From the NCBI GenBank assembly GCA_005879255.1, contig VBKY01000199.1, positions 1-8,984 on the forward strand: a stretch of DNA of 8,984 nucleotides, read 5' to 3'. Made by a program: the position numbers and the translations under genes. Positions within the stretch are counted from its first letter, which is position 1. Each line of letters opens with the position of its first letter. The stretch comes from Deltaproteobacteria bacterium (GTDB lineage Bacteria; Desulfobacterota_B; Binatia; UBA9968). This document shows positions 1-5,496 of this stretch, piece after piece. The notes beneath the pieces were generated by a model. The model was not told the origin of the DNA, made no database searches, and saw only the letters and a program-made list of their open reading frames with translations.

Positions 1-48
1 TTCAGCTTCCAGTCGAGCCAATCTTTGTTCCGCTGTCTCTTCTACCAT
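1..48 (-). CDS. N-terminal 16 codons of an unidentified protein (partial)
   Basis: Only the start of this gene lies in the window; it runs off the left edge. On the minus strand an ATG at 48-46 is preceded by a strong Shine-Dalgarno GGAGG (57-53, 4 nt spacing). The readable peptide is MVEETAEQRLARLEAE, a charged helix. Many SnoaL/NTF2-like proteins begin with a similar RLARLEAE helix, so that family is a guess, but 16 residues cannot settle it. The gene is divergent from the amidohydrolase at 296, and the two may share the 247-base intergenic region for their promoters. It is called because of the start codon, the ribosome binding site and the continuously open frame. Confidence 0.55.
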   Translation of the reverse strand, partial: MVEETAEQRLARLEAE

Positions 49-52
49 AAAT

Positions 53-57
53 CCTCC
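53..57 (-). promoter_or_regulatory. Ribosome binding site of the partial left-edge gene
   Basis: The minus strand reads GGAGG four bases before the ATG at 48-46. This is the main evidence that a gene starts here and reads leftwards. Confidence 0.55.
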
Positions 58-201
58 GGTGCTTTTACGCTCCGATCGTCCGGTTTGAACGATTTTCTTT
101 TATCGCAAACTTGGCCGAAACGCGAGGCCGATCGCTTGGCGCCGTATCGCGTTGCGGAATTCGCCGCCAGATCAGAACGTTTGACTTTCGCGGTGGCCTC
201 C

Positions 202-231
202 TTGATCCCGAGTGTCAAGTCGGATTATAAG
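202..231 (+). promoter_or_regulatory. Possible sigma70-type promoter for the amidohydrolase
   Basis: TTGATC (202-207) is followed after 18 bases by TATAAG (226-231). These match the -35 and -10 consensus at 4 of 6 and 5 of 6 positions. The -10 box ends 64 bases before the ATG at 296. The spacing is plausible, but such matches occur by chance and nothing else supports the site. Confidence 0.3.
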
Positions 232-295
232 AAAAGCAATGTTCACGTTTCCTCACTTGAGAACGAATGGCGAATTTCACGGGAGGTATTTTTAA

Positions 296-1381
296 ATGAG
301 CGCCACACTGGGCACAAGAATTATCGACGGCGACGGCCATATTATAGAAGATACCGTGGCGATTATCGCCCGCATGGAATCGCCCTATCGGGAAATCGCC
401 GCGCGCAAAGGCGTGGTCTTTCCGCCTTTAGATCATCTTCACAGTGGACGCGCCGTGGAAACGCCGCCCCAGCGCGACCAGCGACCGGCAGTGGGTCCCA
501 AGGGCTGGCTCGAATTTCTCGACGATGTCGGCATCGAATGGACCGTACTCTATCCAACGACCGCGCTATCGTACGGCAAAATTGTCAGCCTGGATTACGC
601 CGTGTCGGTCTCCAAAGCCTACAACGATTGGCTTTATGAGACCTACGTGAGATTCGATTCGCGCTTCAAAGGCATGGCGATCCTGCCGATGCAGGATCCG
701 CAGGAAGCAGCGAAGGAATTGCGCCGTGCCGTCACCGAGCTCGGCATGCTGGGCGCGATGATGCCGTCGAATGGTCTCGCGCACCCGCTCGGCTCCAAGA
801 TGTACTGGCCTGTTTACGAAGAGGCCAACAAGCTCAGTTGCTGCCTGGCGGTCCACGGCGGCGCGCATGACCGCTTCGGCATGGATCATATGAACATGTA
901 CGTGCCGGTGCACGCCCTCGGTCATCCTTGGGGACTCACGATCAATTGCGCCGATATTCTCTATAACGGGATTTTCAATCGCTTCCCGCGCGTTCGCATC
1001 GCCTTTCTCGAAGGCGGTATTGCTTGGCTCCTGCTCCTCCTCGAACGCTTGCATGCGTCGCATGAAACCCACCACCAATATATTCCACCGAGCGAGTACG
1101 GCATCCGGGAGGGCGAAGATCCTAGCCATTATGTCAAGCAATTGATCGAGAAAGAGCGTTTGTATCTGGGCGTTGAGACCGAAGAACTGACCATGCCCTT
1201 TGCGATCAAGACCGTCGGCAACAAGCCGTTTCTCTACTCGTCGGATTTTCCGCACGAAGTTACCAACGAAAGTTGCAAGCATGACCTCGGCGAGTTGATG
1301 GAGAGCGACGAGATTACAGATGACGACAAGGCCGCCATGCTGTGGCGCAACGCCGAGACGTTTTACAAATTGCCGCTGTAA
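296..1381 (+). CDS. Amidohydrolase family 2 protein (ACMSD-like metal-dependent hydrolase/decarboxylase)
   Basis: This 361-residue protein is a full-length member of the Amidohydrolase_2 TIM-barrel family, which includes ACMSD, gamma-resorcylate decarboxylase and related enzymes. These use one divalent metal to decarboxylate or hydrolyse small, often aromatic, acids. The strand-1 metal motif is DGDGH (residues 11-15), the D-x-H variant of the usual HxH. Other expected residues are His187 in AVHGG, His210 in GHPWG, Glu239 in FLEGG, and Asp317 in SSDFPHE. The C-terminal RNAETFYKL is typical of the family. No signal peptide is present, so it should be cytosolic. The ATG at 296 has GGGAGG at 281-286 (9 nt spacing). 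It is followed on the same strand by an alcohol dehydrogenase and a VOC protein, which suggests a small catabolic group. The substrate is unknown. The family call is firm; decarboxylase versus hydrolase is open. Confidence 0.92.
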   Translation: MSATLGTRIIDGDGHIIEDTVAIIARMESPYREIAARKGVVFPPLDHLHSGRAVETPPQRDQRPAVGPKGWLEFLDDVGIEWTVLYPTTALSYGKIVSLDYAVSVSKAYNDWLYETYVRFDSRFKGMAILPMQDPQEAAKELRRAVTELGMLGAMMPSNGLAHPLGSKMYWPVYEEANKLSCCLAVHGGAHDRFGMDHMNMYVPVHALGHPWGLTINCADILYNGIFNRFPRVRIAFLEGGIAWLLLLLERLHASHETHHQYIPPSEYGIREGEDPSHYVKQLIEKERLYLGVETEELTMPFAIKTVGNKPFLYSSDFPHEVTNESCKHDLGELMESDEITDDDKAAMLWRNAETFYKLPL

Positions 1382-1412
1382 ATCACCCGATTCCTATTGA
1401 AACGATCGGAAG

Positions 1413-1465
1413 GGCTGGAACTATTGGAACCGTTCCAGTTGTTCATAGTTCCAATGGTTCCAGCC
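1413..1465. repeat. Long inverted repeat built from TGGAAC units
   Basis: Left arm 1413-1430 and right arm 1448-1465 are 18 bases each and complementary at 17 of 18 positions, with a G-T wobble at the other. The loop is 17 bases. Each arm contains two TGGAAC/GTTCCA hexamers spaced 9 bases apart, and another GTTCCA lies in the loop. The element sits between the amidohydrolase stop and the dehydrogenase start. In RNA it would form a strong hairpin, but no U-run follows, so it may be an interspersed repeat, attenuator or mRNA-stability element rather than a classical terminator. Confidence 0.8.
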
Positions 1466-1493
1466 GTTAAATGATAACCAGCCTAGCTGAATG

Positions 1494-1499
1494 AAAGGA
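1494..1499 (+). promoter_or_regulatory. Ribosome binding site deciding the dehydrogenase start
   Basis: AAAGGA lies 6 bases before the ATG at 1506. The earlier in-frame ATG at 1491 has no Shine-Dalgarno and itself overlaps this one, so 1506 is preferred. Confidence 0.6.
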
Positions 1500-1505
1500 T
1501 TCATC

Positions 1506-2591
1506 ATGGAGACCTGTCGCGCCGCCGTTATCACCGAGCATAACAAACCCCTGACGATAGAGCAGGTGCCGATCCCCAAACTCGATCAGGGCTCGCTGCT
1601 GGTGAAGATCACGGCTTCTACGCTCTGTGGCACCGACGTGCACCGCTGGCACGGTCCGTTGGGGGACGAAGACTCATTGCCAATCATCACCGGCCACGAA
1701 CCCTGCGGTTACGTCGAAGATATCGCCGGCGAGCGGACCGATATCCTCGGTAACCCGGTCCAACGTGGTGACCGCATCGTCTGGAGTTACGTTGCCTGTG
1801 GTTCTTGTTATTACTGCGCGGTTGCGCTGCAACCGTGCATTTGCCCGGGCCGCGCGTCCTGGGGACATAACCGCAGCGATCAGCATCCGTTTCTCCTCGG
1901 CAGCTGTGCTGAGTATATGTACGTGCCGAAAGAATGTCTCATCATCAAAGTTCCCGAAGATGTTACTTCCGCGTCTGCGGCGGCGTCTGCTTGCGCCTAC
2001 CGCACGGTAATGCATGGTTTCGACCGGCTCGGGGCCATCAAGAGCCACGAGACCGTGGTGATTCAGGGCAGCGGGCCGCTCGGCAATTTCGCCACCGCGG
2101 TCGCCAAAGACCACGGCGCCAAGCAGGTGCTCGTCATCGGCGCGCCGGCCAACCGGCTGGAACTTACCAAACGTATGGGCGCCGACGGCGTGCTGAATCT
2201 CGAAGAGGTCACCGACGAGAAACACCGGCGCAACTGGGTACGCGATCACACCGACGGACGCGGCGCTGATGTCGTGATTCAAGTCGCAAATAATCTAGCC
2301 GTGCCCGAGGGACTCACGTTGCTCCGCGGCGGCGGCCGTTACTTGAATATCGGCGCCGGAGGCAAGGCGAACATCGCCGTCGAACGGATACCGCAAGAGA
2401 TGCTTTTCATCACTATCCGTTCTGCCGAGCCGCGCCACTGGCTGCAGGCAATCGACTTTCTCGCCTCGAGGAGGAAATCTTTTCCTTTCGAGGAAATGAT
2501 CAGCAAGAGCTATAAGCTGGAACAGATCAATGAGGCCATGGCAGCGATGGCAAGCTATTCGGTGGTAAAAGCAGTGATCAATTTTAATTGA
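1506..2591 (+). CDS. Zinc-dependent alcohol dehydrogenase (medium-chain dehydrogenase/reductase)
   Basis: This 361-residue MDR enzyme should oxidise an alcohol, or reduce the matching carbonyl, with a nicotinamide cofactor. An N-terminal GroES-like domain carries the catalytic zinc ligands Cys41 (LCGTD), His64-Glu65 (GHEPCG) and probably Cys163 (SACAYRT). A structural zinc lobe has Cys98, Cys101 and Cys104, then Cys111 or Cys113; the usual spacing would place the fourth at residue 112. The Rossmann fold motif is GSGPLG (188-193). At the end of the second Rossmann strand, Gly212 (VLVIGAP) replaces the Asp that usually marks NAD preference, so NADP(H) use is possible. The C-terminal segment ends in VVKAVINF, normal for the family. 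The start at 1506 is chosen over 1491 because it has a proper ribosome binding site. The VOC gene starts 50 bases downstream, which suggests co-transcription. The substrate is unknown. Confidence 0.9.
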   Translation: METCRAAVITEHNKPLTIEQVPIPKLDQGSLLVKITASTLCGTDVHRWHGPLGDEDSLPIITGHEPCGYVEDIAGERTDILGNPVQRGDRIVWSYVACGSCYYCAVALQPCICPGRASWGHNRSDQHPFLLGSCAEYMYVPKECLIIKVPEDVTSASAAASACAYRTVMHGFDRLGAIKSHETVVIQGSGPLGNFATAVAKDHGAKQVLVIGAPANRLELTKRMGADGVLNLEEVTDEKHRRNWVRDHTDGRGADVVIQVANNLAVPEGLTLLRGGGRYLNIGAGGKANIAVERIPQEMLFITIRSAEPRHWLQAIDFLASRRKSFPFEEMISKSYKLEQINEAMAAMASYSVVKAVINFN

Positions 2592-2629
2592 ACCAGTTTT
2601 TTGCGTGAAACGGCTTGTGCCTAACCGCT

Positions 2630-2635
2630 AGGTGG
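2630..2635 (+). promoter_or_regulatory. Ribosome binding site deciding the VOC start
   Basis: AGGTGG lies 6 bases before the ATG at 2642. It rules out the upstream in-frame TTG at 2615, which would add nine residues not expected in this fold. Confidence 0.6.
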
Positions 2636-2641
2636 AAACTC

Positions 2642-2998
2642 ATGAACTATCAATTGGAGCATGTCGCTATTTACACCAAGGATGTCGATGCATCGATCAA
2701 GTTTTATGAAAAGTTTTTCGGCGGACACGCTACACCGATCAGAAGAGGCGCCGCGGGTTATGGGTTCTGCTTCGTCAGAATCGCCGGAGCCCCGTCGATT
2801 CAGCTAATGGAGTCCGCGACCCAAGTCGGCGTCCATCATTACGGCTATGTCACCGACGACGTCGAGCAGGTCGCCAAGGAATTTAAAGAAAAAGGCGCGG
2901 AGATTCTGCGCGAGAATCGCGACGACACGGGTAAGCTCACCACCATTTTTGTCAAAGATCCCAACGGCCTGGAGTTGGAAATCAGAGTGCCGCGCTAA
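2642..2998 (+). CDS. VOC superfamily protein (glyoxalase/dioxygenase-like)
   Basis: This 118-residue protein is the size of a single two-module VOC (vicinal oxygen chelate) domain. It starts with LEHVAIYTKDVDASIKFYE, the classic first beta-alpha unit. It ends with FVKDPNGLELEIRVP, the typical DPxG...E motif. Likely metal ligands are His7, Glu57 (IQLME), His65 or His66 (GVHHYG) and Glu113, matching the four ligands of glyoxalase I and methylmalonyl-CoA epimerase relatives. VOC enzymes include glyoxalases, epimerases and ring-cleaving dioxygenases, and the sequence alone does not choose between them. It lies 50 bases after the dehydrogenase on the same strand and is probably co-transcribed, so it may act on the same pathway. 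A cytosolic dimer is expected, as is usual for small VOC proteins. Confidence 0.88.
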   Translation: MNYQLEHVAIYTKDVDASIKFYEKFFGGHATPIRRGAAGYGFCFVRIAGAPSIQLMESATQVGVHHYGYVTDDVEQVAKEFKEKGAEILRENRDDTGKLTTIFVKDPNGLELEIRVPR

Positions 2999-3449
2999 CG
3001 GTGTGTTTTGTGCAGCGTTTTCGCACCCCCGCCGTCCGATCGTTCGAAAGACGCAAGCGAGCGTTGCTTCTGCCCAAATTCACGTCAAACACCTGCCTAA
3101 GAAACGCACATAAGCTTGTATCGACCGACGGACGACCAACCGACATCCCGACGTGGGGCGTGGCCTCTGTGGAACTCGCCGACCGATTCTTCCGTCATTC
3201 GGGGCAAGCTGGCGACAGCTAGCGCGAGCCGGAATCTAATAAATTTAGGGACTTCGAGATTCCCGTTTTCGCGGGAATGACCTTGGAGGTGTTCCGACTC
3301 TTTCGCCAGGACCGTGTTATTGAAGTCGAGAAAGTTTCGGCATTCTCTGGCATATAGAGTGCATTATTCGGCAAAGCTATATTCTTTCCCTTCGGGGAGC
3401 GACACGACTTCGCGATTGAATACCATAGGGCAACGACACGCCAGAACCG
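2999..3449. other. Intergenic region of about 450 bases
   Basis: The stretch separates the VOC gene from the glutaminase. I see nothing convincing in 2999-3190. A composite inverted repeat occupies 3194-3281. The last 170 bases should carry the glutaminase promoter. There is a TATATT -10-like hexamer at 3378-3383 without a good -35. A short stem with a UUCG loop (CCC/GGG at 3388-3397) follows it. Confidence 0.6.
3194..3281. repeat. Composite inverted repeat of the GTCATTCC...GGAATGAC type (REP-like)
   Basis: The element is bounded by GTCATTC (3194-3200) and GAATGAC (3275-3281), a 7-bp inverted repeat. Inside the right end, ATTCCCG (3259-3265) and CGGGAAT (3272-3278) form a perfect 7-bp stem with loop TTTTCG. 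Inside the left half, AGCTG (3207-3211) pairs with CAGCT (3216-3220). This pattern matches the interspersed REP-like repeats common in many proteobacterial and metagenome-derived genomes. Read on the minus strand it gives the well-known spurious peptide VIPAKTGI. It is non-coding and lies between transcription units. Confidence 0.75.
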
Positions 3450-5321
3450 ATGCAATTGAATAAAGCCGCCAGGATCACCTGTGAGAGCGCAAAGATTTCT
3501 CCGATTTTATCCTCTCTCAAAGAGATTCACGCCAAGTACCAACAAGACTTCAGCGGCAAGGTAGCGACCTACATCCCGGAGTTGGCCAAGGCTGATGCGC
3601 GTCTGTTCGGCATTGCGCTCGCTACCGCCGACGGCCATGTATACGAGGTCGGCGATACAACTCATTTGTTTACGATCCAGTCGATCTCGAAGCCATTCGT
3701 CTACGGCCTTGCTCTTGAAGATCACGGGGTCGACTACGTGCTGAGAAAAGTTGGCGTCGAACCAACCGGCGAAGCCTTTAATTCAATCGTCTTCGATGAG
3801 CGTCGCAACCGTCCATTCAATCCGATGGTTAATGCAGGCGCGATCGCAACGACGGCTCTCGTCAAAGGAAAGGGTCATGACCAACGATTGGCCCGGCTGC
3901 TCCGCAAGTTCTCCGACTTGGCCGGGAGACCGCTCGATATCGATCATGCCGTATATATTTCCGAGCGTACGACCGGTAACCGCAATCGGGCCATCGGCTA
4001 TCTCGAACTAAACTTCGGCATGATCGATGAGCCGATCGACGAGCACCTCGACCTCTATTTTGAGCAATGCTCGATCCTGGTGAGCGCGCGTGATCTGGCG
4101 CTCATGGCTGCAACCGTCGCCAATAACGGCGTCAATCCGTTGACCGGCAAGCGTGCTCTCGAAGAGCAGTACGTCAAGAACGTTCTCAGTGTCATGCACA
4201 GCTGCGGCATGTACGATTACGCTGGAGAGTGGAGTTATCGCATCGGGCTACCGGCCAAAAGCGGCGTCTCTGGCGGAATCATCGCAGTGCTTCCCGGCGA
4301 GTTCGGCATCGGCACTTTCTCCGCAGCGCTGGATGAACAATGGAACAGCTGCCGCGGCATACGGGTCTGCGAAGAACTTTCGGAGCGCTTCAAACTGCAC
4401 ATGTTCAAAAGTCGCTTTAGTGCGGCAGTCGTGGTTCGCCGCAGTTATCGGGGAACCACCGTGCGTTCGAAACGCCGACGTGGTGGCGCTCAGGAGTCGG
4501 TCTTAAACCAGAAAGGCTCGACGATCTGCGTTTACGAGCTACAAGGAAGTCTTTTCTTCAGCACCATAGAGCAAGTAATCAGGCTGGTCGCCACCGACTT
4601 GGACTCATTTTCATTTCTGATCCTTGATCTCAAACGGGTGCTGCAAATCGATGCATGTGCCCGGGCGCTATTGGATCAGATGAGGGAGCAGTTGAGAAAG
4701 CATGACAAGACGCTTCTGTTAACTCATTTGCCGGAGCATTGCACCGATCTGTTCAGAGATAAAGCCGAGGCCATATGGCATGGCGAGAGCTTGTTTGTCG
4801 ACAGCGACTCAGCTCTCGAATGGTGTGAAGATCAGCTGCTTCAGGAAAAACAACCGGAGCTGTTACGCGAGTCCCGGCAGGTTGTCCTGGCCGAAATGGA
4901 TATCCTTGGGGGCTTCGATCCTGGACAAATTGCGCTGATCGAGAGCGTTTTGAAAGAGGTAAGCTACTCCCCCGGTGAAACAATCATCCGGGAGGGTGAA
5001 ATCGCCGACTCTCTCTATCTCCTGGCCGCGGGCAGAGTGAGCATTTGTCTCAGTATCAAGAACGGCGCGCAACGCCAACGTTTGAGCACGATTACTCCCG
5101 GGCTGGCCTTCGGCGAATTGGCGCTATTGGACCGCGGCACCCGGTCCGCTGACGTCATTGCTGACGAACCGACCCTATGTTACGTCCTGCCGATCGCTCA
5201 GCTCCGAACGCTGGCGAGTAGCCATCCCGAAATACAGAGCAAGTTAATTCTTAATATCGGGCGGGAACTTTCTGCTCGTCTGCGCCGCGCCGACGCCGAG
5301 ATTCGTTCCCTGGCCGACTAA
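3450..5321 (+). CDS. glsA: Glutaminase A fused to STAS and cyclic-nucleotide-binding domains
   Basis: This 623-residue protein hydrolyses L-glutamine to glutamate and ammonia. Residues 16-320 are a complete beta-lactamase-fold glutaminase. Visible active-site residues are Tyr41 (ATYIP), Ser78-x-x-Lys81 (QSISK), Asn128 (VNAGA), Glu172 (SER), Asn179, Tyr203, Tyr255 (CGMYDYAG) and Val273 (KSGVSGG). A basic linker with KRRR (341-344) leads to a STAS domain at about 355-465 (VYELQGSLFF, LDLKRVLQIDACA). Its usual phospho-Ser position appears to be Cys403. Residues about 488-610 form a cNMP-binding domain with a plausible phosphate cassette, FGELALL (554-560) and RSA (565-567), like the GEL...RS of CRP. 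Simple bacterial glutaminases are about 310 residues, so half of this protein is regulatory. The ATG at 3450 has no clear Shine-Dalgarno, so the exact start is less sure. No signal peptide is seen. Cyclic-nucleotide control of activity is an inference. Confidence 0.93.
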   Translation: MQLNKAARITCESAKISPILSSLKEIHAKYQQDFSGKVATYIPELAKADARLFGIALATADGHVYEVGDTTHLFTIQSISKPFVYGLALEDHGVDYVLRKVGVEPTGEAFNSIVFDERRNRPFNPMVNAGAIATTALVKGKGHDQRLARLLRKFSDLAGRPLDIDHAVYISERTTGNRNRAIGYLELNFGMIDEPIDEHLDLYFEQCSILVSARDLALMAATVANNGVNPLTGKRALEEQYVKNVLSVMHSCGMYDYAGEWSYRIGLPAKSGVSGGIIAVLPGEFGIGTFSAALDEQWNSCRGIRVCEELSERFKLHMFKSRFSAAVVVRRSYRGTTVRSKRRRGGAQESVLNQKGSTICVYELQGSLFFSTIEQVIRLVATDLDSFSFLILDLKRVLQIDACARALLDQMREQLRKHDKTLLLTHLPEHCTDLFRDKAEAIWHGESLFVDSDSALEWCEDQLLQEKQPELLRESRQVVLAEMDILGGFDPGQIALIESVLKEVSYSPGETIIREGEIADSLYLLAAGRVSICLSIKNGAQRQRLSTITPGLAFGELALLDRGTRSADVIADEPTLCYVLPIAQLRTLASSHPEIQSKLILNIGRELSARLRRADAEIRSLAD

Positions 5322-5338
5322 CGGGCTGCTAGCGTTTT
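5320..5338 (+). terminator. Weak candidate terminator after the glutaminase
   Basis: AACG (5320-5323) pairs with CGTT (5333-5336), with a possible inner GCT/AGC pairing, and four Ts follow from 5335. The stem is short, so this is only a weak candidate for ending transcription between two convergent genes. Confidence 0.2.
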
Positions 5339-5496
5339 AATCATCGGCAGAAATAGCGGAGTTAAACGGAAGCGGCGCGATGCCGGGGCGTACGCGCGCA
5401 GAGATGAGTTACGCAGCAGCTCGTTGAATTTTATAAAATCGATATCAGGCCGATATATGAAACCCTGGTATGGATCGCAGCCATTGGCACTGATAC
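5322..5496. other. Convergent intergenic region
   Basis: These 175 bases lie between the 3' ends of the glutaminase (plus) and the aldehyde oxidoreductase (minus). They hold a perfect 12-base palindrome ATTTTATAAAAT (5428-5439), a repeated CGATAT (5440-5445 and 5451-5456), and a possible coding relic on the minus strand. No strong terminator is visible. Confidence 0.5.
5408..5491 (-). pseudogene. Possible relic of the C-terminus of an EAL domain
   Basis: A minus-strand frame open from inside the neighbouring gene to a TAG at 5318 reads GCDPYQGFIYRP, then an acidic stretch, then FNELL. This resembles the end of EAL c-di-GMP phosphodiesterase domains, whose consensus is roughly GCDxxQGYLFSRP...FxxLL. 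It is one residue shorter between QGF and RP. The similarity covers only about 28 codons, and nothing EAL-like precedes it because the aldehyde oxidoreductase gene occupies that DNA. If real, it is a decayed 3' fragment left by a rearrangement. Chance similarity cannot be excluded. Confidence 0.25.

Larger units (their letters stand above)
49..295. other. Divergent intergenic region
   Basis: These 247 bases lie between a minus-strand start at 48 and a plus-strand start at 296, so both promoters should be here. I see no convincing coding sequence. The plus-strand reading frame that crosses the region has no recognisable protein character. Confidence 0.6.

Noticed and set aside
25..639. 204-codon plus-strand frame overlapping the amidohydrolase
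   Set aside because: Its translation has no domain character, and the amidohydrolase from 296 in another frame has clear family motifs and a ribosome binding site.
1413..1465. Classical rho-independent terminator
   Set aside because: The stem is strong but the right arm is not followed by a run of Ts.
3001..3222. Plus-strand frame after the VOC gene
   Set aside because: It has no recognisable motif, no ribosome binding site, and runs into the repeat.
3219..3455. 78-codon minus-strand frame with peptide VIPAKTGI
   Set aside because: This peptide is the usual false translation of the GTCATTCC-type repeat at 3194-3281, and the rest has no protein features.
5428..5439. Perfect palindrome ATTTTATAAAAT considered as an operator
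   Set aside because: It is a simple AT palindrome between two gene ends, not upstream of any gene, so a regulatory role is unsupported.
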